This document shows, piece by piece, positions 26,338 through 33,921 of a DNA stretch of 64,000 nt; the stretch's first letter is position 1; every line of letters starts with the position of its first letter. Origin of the DNA: Shimia sp. SK013. Its GTDB lineage: Bacteria > Pseudomonadota > Alphaproteobacteria > Rhodobacterales > Rhodobacteraceae. The position numbers and the translations under genes are program-made. The DNA lies in NCBI RefSeq assembly GCF_001292625.1, contig NZ_LAJH01000012.1:62001-126000 (forward strand). The letters are read 5' to 3'. The notes below the pieces were generated by a model. That model was given only the letters and a program-made list of their open reading frames with translations, did no database searches and was not told where the DNA came from.

Positions 26338-26691
26338 ATGATCACGAGACGGGCCTTCATACTGGCGGGATTGGCAACACCGTTGGCGGCGGCGGCGCAT
26401 GACGGGCACAGCCATTTGCCGGTGACTGTGGCGGCCGAGGGGCGCATCGTGCGGGGCGGCGGTGTTGTTGTGACATTGACCACGTTCAACAGCACTCATG
26501 CGCCTGTCACGTTGTCCGGTGTCGCCGTTCAAGGCGCCGAGGTCACCGCGTTTGCGCCGGTCCTGGTTGCTCCGGGAAGCGTGAATGAGGCGGAAATACA
26601 CCTTGGTTTTCAAGGTGATGTGCCGAAATCATTCTTCATTACGTTGGACTTTGGTGATCAAGGTAACGGCCCTGTCGCCGTGGTGATGTGA
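26338..26691 (+). CDS. Small Tat-type exported protein of unknown function
   Basis: A 117-residue protein. The N-terminus TRRAFILAGLATPLAAAAHD has a twin-arginine pattern (T-R-R-x-F-I) with cleavage near Ala20. The mature end HDGHSHLP is His-rich and could bind a metal. The remainder is a small beta-rich domain (GRIVRGGGVVVTLTTFNSTH, then VAPGSVNEAEIHLGF). This recalls small periplasmic copper-handling proteins, but the Met/His sites of PCu(A)C chaperones are absent, so no function is assigned. A GGAGAG ribosome region precedes it. The next small gene starts 18 bp downstream and is probably in the same operon. Confidence 0.65.
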   Translation: MITRRAFILAGLATPLAAAAHDGHSHLPVTVAAEGRIVRGGGVVVTLTTFNSTHAPVTLSGVAVQGAEVTAFAPVLVAPGSVNEAEIHLGFQGDVPKSFFITLDFGDQGNGPVAVVM

Positions 26692-26709
26692 ATTGAGAGG
26701 AGCACAACA

Positions 26710-26958
26710 GTGAGACTGCACCAAAATGTGAAGCTCGTCGTATTGGCGATTGCGATGGCGCTTGGGGTGGTGGCGCAGGCTGAGGCGCAAGGAGCGCTCA
26801 CAATGCAGCAGCACACAGTGACAGAGGCGAAGTCGCTTTCCTTGACCAAATCCGAGGCGTTGCCATTGATTTGGAATGCGGCAGGCGGGCTTCATACAAA
26901 TGCAACAACGGCCGCAAATGGCGGACCGACAAAGAAATGCGGAGTTTGTAACTCTTGA
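26710..26958 (+). CDS. Small secreted protein with C-terminal CGVC, GTG start
   Basis: An 82-residue protein with a signal peptide (KLVVLAIAMALGVVAQAEA) and a short mature part ending KKCGVCNS. The start is GTG at 26710, with GAGAGGAG about eight bases before it. The CxxC near the C-terminus suggests metal or thiol chemistry, but I recognise no family. Position after the His-rich exported protein suggests a two-gene unit. The 307 bp that follow hold only a possible 11-codon leader ORF. Confidence 0.5.
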   Translation: MRLHQNVKLVVLAIAMALGVVAQAEAQGALTMQQHTVTEAKSLSLTKSEALPLIWNAAGGLHTNATTAANGGPTKKCGVCNS

Positions 26959-27161
26959 AGTCTGGCAATCGCCCATTTGAGTCGGCGCCAAACGGCGCAT
27001 AGCGAGATCTTTGTGCAGGGCCACATTTTTGTGAAACGCGCGGGCGATCTGGATCAATGCAACGGTGCAGCGGTGTGTAACGAACGCTAACCATTCGGCA
27101 CGTTTGCATCTTCTGACGCCAGTTTATTCGGTTGTCCCACGCTTTTAGAAAGGAGCGTCGG

Positions 27162-27197
27162 ATGCCTGTTTCAATCCGCGTCGTTCAGAAGAGTTAA
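27162..27197 (+). other. Possible 11-codon leader ORF upstream of the glycosyltransferase genes
   Basis: ATG at 27162 follows AAAGGAG with a seven-base gap, an excellent ribosome site, and encodes MPVSIRVVQKS before TAA. The real glycosyltransferase start (GTG at 27266) has almost no ribosome site, so translation of this short frame might influence the operon. It may also be chance. Confidence 0.3.
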
Positions 27198-27265
27198 ATG
27201 CAACGCTAGGCCCGACGCGCGCTTTGTGCTAAGCCGCTGACGGACAACTCTTTCAAGAGCGCGCA

Positions 27266-28123
27266 GTGCCTCAGCCCTATATTATTTCCCTGTCGTCAAT
27301 CCCGCCTCGATTTGCGGAGTTGAATTCCACTCTGAATAGTTTGCTGGCGCAGACTGTTCCGGCAGAACGCGTGATACTATACTTGAGCAGACAATATCGG
27401 CGGTTTCCTGAATGGGACGGCACGCCGCCAGATGTCCCGGATGGCGTGGAAGTTCGCTGGGTTGAGGAGGATTTTGGCCCTGCAACCAAGGTGTTGCCTG
27501 CCGTGAGGGACTTTCAAGGCGCAGGTGTCGACATTCTGTTTTGCGACGATGATCAGGTCTATCGACCGATCCTTGCCGAGCGTCTTTTGGCGGCGCGAGC
27601 GCGCCGGCCAAATGATGTCGTGGCGATTAGCGGCATGCAGACCTATCCTGCAAAGTCTGGTGCGCGTGTTTCGCTGCGCCTTCCGCGGCGCCGCTTCCTG
27701 TGGCGGACCACAAATCCGCGCTGGCAGGCGCGGCGGCTTTGGGCGCGCGCGCTCGATCGGCTTGGCTGCGCGCCCTATGTGCAGCCCCCTTGCCGGGTCA
27801 CGTTGCGCACAGGTTATGCCGATGGGTTTGAGGGGTTCATGGGTGTGATGGTTTCACCCAGCTTTTTTCCGGAAGAAGTCTTTGATATTCCTGACTTTGC
27901 GTGGCCGGTGGATGATGTCTGGTTGTCTGGTCACGTGACTCGAAAGGGACATGGAATCTGGGTCATCGGCGGCTTGTTTGAGCCGATGCTGACGCCGATC
28001 CGCAAACCGTCGCATTTGGATCATACGGCGTTGAACCAAAATGCCATCGGCGGTGTTGGACGAAACGATGCGAACCTTGAAACGATCCGCTTTTTTCAAG
28101 CCACCTATGATATTTGGACCTGA
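27266..28123 (+). CDS. Glycosyltransferase-like protein, first of a tandem pair
   Basis: A 285-residue protein, predicted GT-A-like. It starts YIISLSSIPPRFAELNSTLN with LLAQTVPAERVILYL, the opening beta-alpha-beta of a nucleotide-sugar fold; Asp94-Asp96 in ILFCDDDQVYRP are placed like a DxD metal site; RFPEWDG (47-52) and GPATKVLPA are shared with the next gene. The start is GTG with only a weak ribosome site. No membrane segment or signal is obvious, so it is likely cytoplasmic. Donor and acceptor are unknown. Confidence 0.65.
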   Translation: MPQPYIISLSSIPPRFAELNSTLNSLLAQTVPAERVILYLSRQYRRFPEWDGTPPDVPDGVEVRWVEEDFGPATKVLPAVRDFQGAGVDILFCDDDQVYRPILAERLLAARARRPNDVVAISGMQTYPAKSGARVSLRLPRRRFLWRTTNPRWQARRLWARALDRLGCAPYVQPPCRVTLRTGYADGFEGFMGVMVSPSFFPEEVFDIPDFAWPVDDVWLSGHVTRKGHGIWVIGGLFEPMLTPIRKPSHLDHTALNQNAIGGVGRNDANLETIRFFQATYDIWT

Positions 28124-28132
28124 GGCCAAGCG

Positions 28133-28969
28133 ATGTATGTGATCACCCTTTCAGCCATTCCACCCCGGTTCTCTTCGATGCAGGTGACGCTGGAATTGTT
28201 GTTGGCACAGCGTACTAAGCCGGAGGCCGTGATCCTCTATATTCCTAGGGCTTATGACCGGTTCCCCGAGTGGGACGGCACTTTGCCTGAGGTTCCAAAA
28301 GGTGTGGAAATTCGGCAAGTTGAGGCCGATCTGGGACCGGCAACCAAAGTGCTGCCCGCGCTAAGGGAGTTCGCTGGACAGGATATGAATATCCTGTTTT
28401 GTGACGATGATATCCATTATCGAGATACCTGGGCGCGGGGTTTTCTGAACGCAGCCAAAAGGCATCCGGGATGCTGTATTGCGCTTGCCGGTCAGCAGGT
28501 TGGCAAGTTTCACGAAAATGCGGTCCCGAGTGTTCACATGCCGCGAGCAGTGCGGCAATGGGTGATCACGGACGTTGAATTTCACCTGCGCAATCGCATC
28601 GAACGGTTCCACGCGGATAGGGCGGGTGCACGGTTCCATCGAGTTGGGCGACGGATATATCTGCGCGGAGGATATGCCGATGTTTTGCAAGGTTATGCAG
28701 GGGTTATGGTGCGGCCCGAATTTTTCGCTCCCGAGGTTTTTAACGTGCCGGTGGAGGCGAGGAACGTTGATGATATCTGGCTGTCGGGTATGTTGGCCAA
28801 GGCGGGCACGCCGATCTGGGTGCCGGGTCTGATGCGCGAGCCGGATGTGCTGATTTCGGGACATCAGAGTGATGCGCTTCATCAAACGGACGTGGACGGG
28901 TTGGGTCGCAACGCTCAAAATCGGCGCGCAATAGGGTATCTGCGGGACACCTTTGGCGTCTGGCGTTAA
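28133..28969 (+). CDS. Glycosyltransferase-like protein, second of a tandem pair
   Basis: A 278-residue paralog of the previous gene, nine bases downstream. Conserved blocks occur in the same order: ITLSAIPPRF, LLLAQ, VILYIPRAYDRFPEWDG, GPATKVLPALREF, NILFCDDDIHYRD (Asp91-93) and, near the C-terminus, VDDIWLSGMLAK. Identity by eye is about 40 percent, so the duplication is old and the two may act on different sugars in one glycan. The ribosome site is weak (CCAAGCG); coupling to the first gene is likely. Confidence 0.65.
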   Translation: MYVITLSAIPPRFSSMQVTLELLLAQRTKPEAVILYIPRAYDRFPEWDGTLPEVPKGVEIRQVEADLGPATKVLPALREFAGQDMNILFCDDDIHYRDTWARGFLNAAKRHPGCCIALAGQQVGKFHENAVPSVHMPRAVRQWVITDVEFHLRNRIERFHADRAGARFHRVGRRIYLRGGYADVLQGYAGVMVRPEFFAPEVFNVPVEARNVDDIWLSGMLAKAGTPIWVPGLMREPDVLISGHQSDALHQTDVDGLGRNAQNRRAIGYLRDTFGVWR

Positions 28970-29091
28970 CCTTGAGGAATCAGGGAAAAACAGCTGTCTG
29001 CAACGCGTCGGTATGACGTCGGTATCGCGACAGTGCGGTTTTCGACAGACTCTATGATTGTCGCACCGCGCGACGCGTTCACCAGAAAGAC

Positions 29092-29490
29092 TCAGCGGGA
29101 CAGGCCAGCGGCCTCAAGTTCGTCGATGTGAAAGTCGACGTGCAGGTGATTGCCGTCCGGATCGTGAATGTTGACCTGAACGATGGGAACGCCCGGTGGG
29201 AAACCCAGAAAATAGTCGACGTCGTGGGTTTTCAGACGGGTGACAAACGCGGCCAGATCCGTAGCACGGAAGGCGGCGTGTTCTAGCGCGAGATCGCCGT
29301 CTGTTTGCGGATTGCCATCAACACCTACGAGATGCACCACGGCATTGTCCCCCAGATAGAGCCAGGCGCCCGGAAAATCGAAATCCGCGCGGGGGCCGTT
29401 GGTCATGTCTAGCACCTGCTCATAAAAGGCGATCATGGCCTCAAGATTGGTGGTGCGGATGTTGGCGTGGTCAAGCGTGTGTACAGGCAT
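29092..29490 (-). CDS. VOC (glyoxalase/bleomycin resistance) family protein
   Basis: A 132-residue protein of the vicinal oxygen chelate fold: two beta-alpha-beta-beta-beta modules, with LDHANIRTTNLEAMIAFYEQ at the start and NIHDPDGNHLHVDFHIDE near the end. Candidate metal ligands are His8, His near HLVG (about 54) and the final His/Glu. The reaction is unknown; this fold includes glyoxalases, epimerases, extradiol dioxygenases and resistance proteins. It stands alone. Confidence 0.85.
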   Translation of the reverse strand: MPVHTLDHANIRTTNLEAMIAFYEQVLDMTNGPRADFDFPGAWLYLGDNAVVHLVGVDGNPQTDGDLALEHAAFRATDLAAFVTRLKTHDVDYFLGFPPGVPIVQVNIHDPDGNHLHVDFHIDELEAAGLSR

Positions 29491-29561
29491 GGGGTGACCC
29501 TAGGCAGCGAGATGAGGAGGGTCAAGCGATTGATGGTTGCGCTAACGGGCGCGGTTTTCTG

Positions 29562-29855
29562 TTAGCTGCGTTTGACTGTTCCGCTGCACCCCGGAAGGCC
29601 TGCGGGCAGCACCAACAGCGCGCCAGCGGCGTAGAGGGATTTCACGAAATCTGATCCGGTGGAAGTCACAGTGACGCTGACGGGGCTGCTGTCGATGATC
29701 GCCACATCGGGGGCGAGGCTTGGTATCAGACCCGAGGGCGGGAACAGGATCATCTGGGCGGGGGCGCTGTCAGAGACAAAGCCCATGCCGACCAGTACTG
29801 CGAGCCAGCCGCAGACCAATATGGGCAGACCTATAGAGAGCTGCCTAATAGTCAT
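29562..29855 (-). CDS. Small membrane protein of unknown function, last gene of a five-gene operon
   Basis: A 97-residue protein with two hydrophobic stretches (about 8-27, GLPILVCGWLAVLVGMGFV, and 73-88, LYAAGALLVLPAGLPG) and a Ser/Thr/Val-rich middle. No family is recognised. Its ATG lies inside the end of the upstream gene (11-bp overlap), so expression is coupled. It could be an anchor or assembly factor for the preceding products. Confidence 0.5.
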   Translation of the reverse strand: MTIRQLSIGLPILVCGWLAVLVGMGFVSDSAPAQMILFPPSGLIPSLAPDVAIIDSSPVSVTVTSTGSDFVKSLYAAGALLVLPAGLPGCSGTVKRS

Positions 29856-30894
29856 GGATATGTTCCAGCCGATGACCGCGCGCGTTCAAATTCCGCAGCT
29901 CTTGCGCCAGATCGTGGACTTTGACCATTTGAATATGGCGATAGTCAGTGTGACCTTGGCGCGGCATGACGGAAATGGCGTCCTGTGTTTGTGAAGATGG
30001 GGCGATGGTGGTGAACATGATATCATCATTGCCGGCGATTTCGATAAATTGCACGCCGTCCTTGGCCATCTCGGCAAGCAAGTGGGTCAGGGTGCGGTAC
30101 CGCGGCGTTTGCAGAATTGTTAGGGCATCAGAGCTGCCAACGACTTCGACCGCGTCGTAAGCCGAGAGGTCGCGCCCTTTGGCGTCAACCACCATTCGCA
30201 GAGTCAAAGCGTCAGCGCCGACGTTTTCCACGGCTTGGGCGATGACACCGGCGTAAGCTGCCTTGGCGCGATATTCGAGGCCAACTGCCAGTCGGCGTTC
30301 GGTGTCGCGAAAGCCTTCGGATGGCGTGGTGGCGAGGGCGGTGGCGTCTTCGCCAAAGTGCCATTTGTACCACGGTACCTGTTGCAAGAATTGCGCATAC
30401 TCGGCGGCTTGGTGCGCGGTCAGTGTGTCCAGCGCGGCATGGTCTGACCCGCGAATCCATGTTGTCACGCGGCCAAAAGTTTCCTCATAAAGCGCCTTGA
30501 GTGCCAATTCGGCGGTGAAGCTTACCCCGATCACATAGACCATTTGTTTGGTGCCGCTATCGACGGGACCAAGATGGGCCGATTGGCGGCTTAGATCACA
30601 GAGGGACGACCAAAACCCCCCGATGGCGGAGAAGAAGCCGAAGTCGTGCGGGTCATTGGTGGCAATCACCGTGGCGTAGTCATCATAGGCATGCACGATG
30701 TGCCATTCCGGATAGGTCATCAGTGTACGGGATTCGGGGCGGTGATCCTCGGGTGGCAGGATCGGCGTGTAGGCTGTCGCTGCGGCATCGCCGCGGCACA
30801 TGGTTTCCACATAGGCCACCGGCGACAACAGCAGCGCCAGCAACAGCACGAGGCACAGGCTGCCGCGCAAGGCCCATCGCAACAGACGTTTCAT
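29845..30894 (-). CDS. Membrane-anchored protein of unknown function
   Basis: A 349-residue protein with one N-terminal membrane helix or signal (about 6-29, ALRGSLCLVLLLALLLSP) and a long soluble domain. Notable motifs are RTLMTYPEWHIVHAYDDYA (about 58-76), DFGFFSAIGGFWSSLCDL, and a Glu/His-rich C-terminus (RGHRLEHIHDY). I recognise no family. Start at 30894 was chosen because it overlaps the upstream stop by four bases (ATGA) and opens the hydrophobic anchor; the longer frame reads through the preceding gene. It sits between a membrane protein and a small membrane protein in a coupled operon. Confidence 0.6.
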   Translation of the reverse strand: MKRLLRWALRGSLCLVLLLALLLSPVAYVETMCRGDAAATAYTPILPPEDHRPESRTLMTYPEWHIVHAYDDYATVIATNDPHDFGFFSAIGGFWSSLCDLSRQSAHLGPVDSGTKQMVYVIGVSFTAELALKALYEETFGRVTTWIRGSDHAALDTLTAHQAAEYAQFLQQVPWYKWHFGEDATALATTPSEGFRDTERRLAVGLEYRAKAAYAGVIAQAVENVGADALTLRMVVDAKGRDLSAYDAVEVVGSSDALTILQTPRYRTLTHLLAEMAKDGVQFIEIAGNDDIMFTTIAPSSQTQDAISVMPRQGHTDYRHIQMVKVHDLAQELRNLNARGHRLEHIHDY

Positions 30895-31295
30895 GCTGTG
30901 CGGGCCCGCAAGCCGGCGACAAGAGCCAGTCCGCCAAGACCAAGATGGGGCAGGTTGGCAAGGAAGCGGCCCAGCGAGAAATCGAGACCAAGCGAGGCGT
31001 GGGTGAAGATGCCCATGTCGAGGAAACCATAGCCGGTGAAGATGCCAAACACGCCGTCCGCCAGATAGGCCGCGCCAAAGAGGATCATGAATGTGCGGGA
31101 GGCCTTGTGTGAAATGAGCCCAGCCGCCAGCGCCCAAAGTGCTGAGGCGACATGCAAGGCGTCGTCATAGGGATCGAGCGCAAAGATGCCAAAGGCCAGC
31201 CCGTCGGCGTCGGTGAGACCAGGAATGTAGTTGATCGAGGCCGCAATCATCAAAGCGACGAAATAGCCAAGCGCGAGATATTGAAGGCGTGTCAT
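30891..31295 (-). CDS. Four-helix membrane protein, DUF4383-like
   Basis: A 134-residue hydrophobic protein with four predicted helices (about 5-25, 43-62, 68-90, 108-130). The pattern NYIPGLTD...DALHVASALWALAAGL and NLPHLGLGGLALVAGL recalls DUF4383 proteins, which are small integral membrane proteins of unknown role; similarity is by pattern only. The start at 31295 overlaps the upstream stop by four bases and its stop overlaps the downstream start by four. It may be a membrane partner of the FAD oxidase encoded upstream. Confidence 0.55.
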   Translation of the reverse strand: MTRLQYLALGYFVALMIAASINYIPGLTDADGLAFGIFALDPYDDALHVASALWALAAGLISHKASRTFMILFGAAYLADGVFGIFTGYGFLDMGIFTHASLGLDFSLGRFLANLPHLGLGGLALVAGLRARTA

Positions 31296-32779
31296 AGGTG
31301 CTCCAGATAGCTGTCCCAAAGGTTGTTGCGGAGCAGACCATCTGGGTCCAGCTCTCGTTTCAGGCGGGCGAACTGCGCGGCTCTGGGGTAGGCGGCGCTT
31401 AATTGGTCCAGACGCGCATGGGGGCGATAGGGCAGATAATAAGTGCCGCCTGCGGCCACGATGCGGTCGATTAGGGCTTTCGTCATGCGGGCCATGTCGG
31501 CCTCGCCGCGCTGCGTGAGTTCCTGACTGAAGGACATCACCGCCGCGATGCGCGGCACGCTGGCGTAGCTGAGCACGCTCTGATCGTCTTGGGCGACATA
31601 TCGCAGAGTGACGTTCAGAAATTCCTGATAGGAGGCGGGAATGACATCGCGGCAGGCGGCGAGGAAAGCGTCGAACTGGTCAAAGCCGATGAAGTATTCA
31701 TGCAGGATATCGACACGTTCAGAGGCGCCGTCGTCCAGCGTGACCACTGGTTCGTTGATTAGCGCGTTGCGTGTGGTTTCACCGCTGCCAAGCATTGGGC
31801 CAAGCGTGGTCTCGTTCCACCAGCGGAAGGATTTGGCCGGCTCGTTGCCAAGTTGGGCGCGGTAGATGCGGCTGGCGACGTGCGACATCCAGCCGGAGCC
31901 GGTCGCGGCGGGCAGGGCGTCTTGCTCCTCGGTTTCGCGGTAAGTGATCAGCAAGGCCTTGGTGAAGAAGTCGGCGCGTTCGACGTTGAGCCGCCCGTAG
32001 GCCATCGTCACGTCGGGATCATTGATGGCGCGCTGAAAGGCGGCGGCATAGTCGCTGGCGGCCATTTCCTCAAAGCTGGGCACAAGGCGGGTGTTGCGGG
32101 CGGCCTCGACCTGCATGTCGATGATCACGCCGATCAGGCCGTATCCGCCCATTGCAAGATTGAAGAGGTCGGTATTCTCGCTCGGCGAACAGGTCACAAG
32201 ATCACCTGAGGGCAGGATCATACGCAGGGATTTGACGGTGGAGCCCATCGGGCCTTTGGGCACGGGCCAGCCGTGGGCGTTGACCGAAAAGGTGGCGGCG
32301 ACGCCGAAATCGTTGTTGGACTGCATCACCATGGGCGACAGGCCCGCGGGATCCAGCGCGGCAATGACCTGCGACCATCGGGCGCCGGCGTGGGCGCGAT
32401 AGGTTTGGGCTTGGCTGTCGATCTCGACCAGACCGTTGTCAAAGGTGATCGCGGTGCCGTCGCGCGGAATGGCTTGGGCCCCCATCGAGTGGCGCGCGGC
32501 GCCGACGTTTAGCGGGTGGCCTGCGGATTTGGCCTCGGAGAGTTCCTTGCGGATGGCATCGATCAAGGCCGCGTCGGGGTCTTGGGACAGGATGATGTGT
32601 TTGTGGACCGGCGTTTGCGAAAGCTCGCTGGCGTCGTTCAGGATTTGCGGGCCGTTGGCGGGAGCGATACGGGCGGTGCCGTCATTGACAGGCAGATTGG
32701 GCCGCAGTTTTTGGGCGGCAATCCAGCCGGCGGCGCCGCCAAGACCGGCGAGAAAGGTTCTACGGGCAAGGGTTTTCAC
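31292..32779 (-). CDS. FAD-binding (PCMH-type) oxidoreductase, Tat-exported
   Basis: A 495-residue flavoprotein. The start codon is GTG, preceded by GGAG. Residues 3-20 (LARRTFLAGLGGAAG) form a twin-arginine signal. The PCMH/FAD_binding_4 domain covers about 65-240 (LNVGAARHSMGAQAIPRDG, VNAHGWPVPKGPMGSTVKSL, SGDLVTCS, GGYGLIGVI), and the C-terminal part with RYVAQDDQSVLSY and LPYRPHARLDQLSAAYP resembles the aldonolactone/cytokinin oxidase branch. A Tat signal means it folds with FAD in the cytoplasm and works in the periplasm. The substrate is unknown; sugar lactones or alcohols are possible. Confidence 0.8.
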   Translation of the reverse strand: MKTLARRTFLAGLGGAAGWIAAQKLRPNLPVNDGTARIAPANGPQILNDASELSQTPVHKHIILSQDPDAALIDAIRKELSEAKSAGHPLNVGAARHSMGAQAIPRDGTAITFDNGLVEIDSQAQTYRAHAGARWSQVIAALDPAGLSPMVMQSNNDFGVAATFSVNAHGWPVPKGPMGSTVKSLRMILPSGDLVTCSPSENTDLFNLAMGGYGLIGVIIDMQVEAARNTRLVPSFEEMAASDYAAAFQRAINDPDVTMAYGRLNVERADFFTKALLITYRETEEQDALPAATGSGWMSHVASRIYRAQLGNEPAKSFRWWNETTLGPMLGSGETTRNALINEPVVTLDDGASERVDILHEYFIGFDQFDAFLAACRDVIPASYQEFLNVTLRYVAQDDQSVLSYASVPRIAAVMSFSQELTQRGEADMARMTKALIDRIVAAGGTYYLPYRPHARLDQLSAAYPRAAQFARLKRELDPDGLLRNNLWDSYLEHL

Positions 32780-32780
32780 G

Positions 32781-33764
32781 TTATGTCTCCTGCGTCATCT
32801 GTCTTAGTACATCCAGAAGCGCCTGCCAAAAGACTTCGGGCGCTTCGATTTGCGGGATATGCCCGACGTCCGGCAAGACCGTGAGCGATGCGCTTTGGTT
32901 GGCGGCTTGCAGGTCTTGGCCTTGGGACAGCGGGGTGATGGTGTCGGTCTCGCCCCAAATCAGCGCCAACGGCAGCGGCAAGGCTTGCCAATTTCCGGGG
33001 CGCGTGCTGTGGGCGTCGAGCGGCGTGGCAAACAGCTGCGGCAGCCAGTCCGCGGCGGCGGCGGTGTAGCCTTTTCGGCTGAGCGGCACTTTGAGGGTTT
33101 GCACCACATAAGGGGTGGCCGCGTCTTTCACCGAGATGAAATTGCGCAGAAAGAGCCGGGTCAGAAGCGGGTTGGACAGGGTGGCCGAGGTGAGAAAGCG
33201 GCGCAGGCCGGTGGGGCGCAACCAGATTGGGGTTGTTTTGGGCGCGAGATGGCTGTTGAGCGAGATGGCGCCATCGACAACCACAAAGCCGTCAAACAAA
33301 TCGGGGCGCTTCATCACCGCCTCCGCGAGCGGACCGGCGCCAACCGAGTGGCCAATGGCGATGGGTCTTGTGTCGAGCGCCTGAACCAGCGCGATGATGC
33401 GGTCGGCCTGACGCGGGCGGCTGTAATCGCCATCGGCGGCAGGGTGCGAAAAGCCGAATGGAGGCAAATCATAAGCGATGGCGTGAAACCCCTGCGCTGC
33501 CATGTGATCCAACGTTGGAAGCCAAAGGCCGGACCAAGCGGCAGTGCCATGGGCAAACAGGAGAGGCGTGCCTGCACTGGAGCCACGCTCGATGACAAAG
33601 ATTGATCCTTCGGACGTGGGCACAGCGCGTCCAGATACATCTGGTAAAACCGTCAGAGCGTTGGTTTCCCGAACCTGAGCTGCGATGCGAAAAATGCCAA
33701 GTGCCACTATGGCCAAAAGCAGCGGAGCCACAATGGTAGCCAGGAAAATGGTCCGTGGTTTCAA
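32781..33764 (-). CDS. Membrane-anchored alpha/beta hydrolase, first gene of a five-gene operon
   Basis: A 327-residue serine hydrolase. An N-terminal hydrophobic segment (about 5-28) may be a signal anchor. The alpha/beta fold shows oxyanion-hole LLFAHGTAAWSG, nucleophile elbow IGHSVGAGP, acid GETDTITPLS and His in LPDVGHIPQIEAP. The substrate is unknown, perhaps an ester or lactone given the lactone-oxidase-like neighbour. Its stop is one base from the next start. The operon promoter should lie in 33765-33921. Confidence 0.82.
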   Translation of the reverse strand: MKPRTIFLATIVAPLLLAIVALGIFRIAAQVRETNALTVLPDVSGRAVPTSEGSIFVIERGSSAGTPLLFAHGTAAWSGLWLPTLDHMAAQGFHAIAYDLPPFGFSHPAADGDYSRPRQADRIIALVQALDTRPIAIGHSVGAGPLAEAVMKRPDLFDGFVVVDGAISLNSHLAPKTTPIWLRPTGLRRFLTSATLSNPLLTRLFLRNFISVKDAATPYVVQTLKVPLSRKGYTAAAADWLPQLFATPLDAHSTRPGNWQALPLPLALIWGETDTITPLSQGQDLQAANQSASLTVLPDVGHIPQIEAPEVFWQALLDVLRQMTQET

Positions 33765-33921
33765 AGGGTTCGCCTCCTGAAGTTGTCAACATCTAGGAGG
33801 CCGCGCCGATGGGTGCAAGTAAGGTATATCGGTACTTGAAACGTAGCAGCACCCGCCGAGGGGCTGCTTAGACCCAAACAATCGCCACCAATACACAGCG
33901 CCACAAACAGGGGCGTAGCGG

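Noticed and set aside
27063-27100. TAA-N7-TAA spacing that recalls a CtrA box upstream of the glycosyltransferase genes
   Set aside because: Both half-sites lack the leading T of TTAA, so the match is too weak to call.
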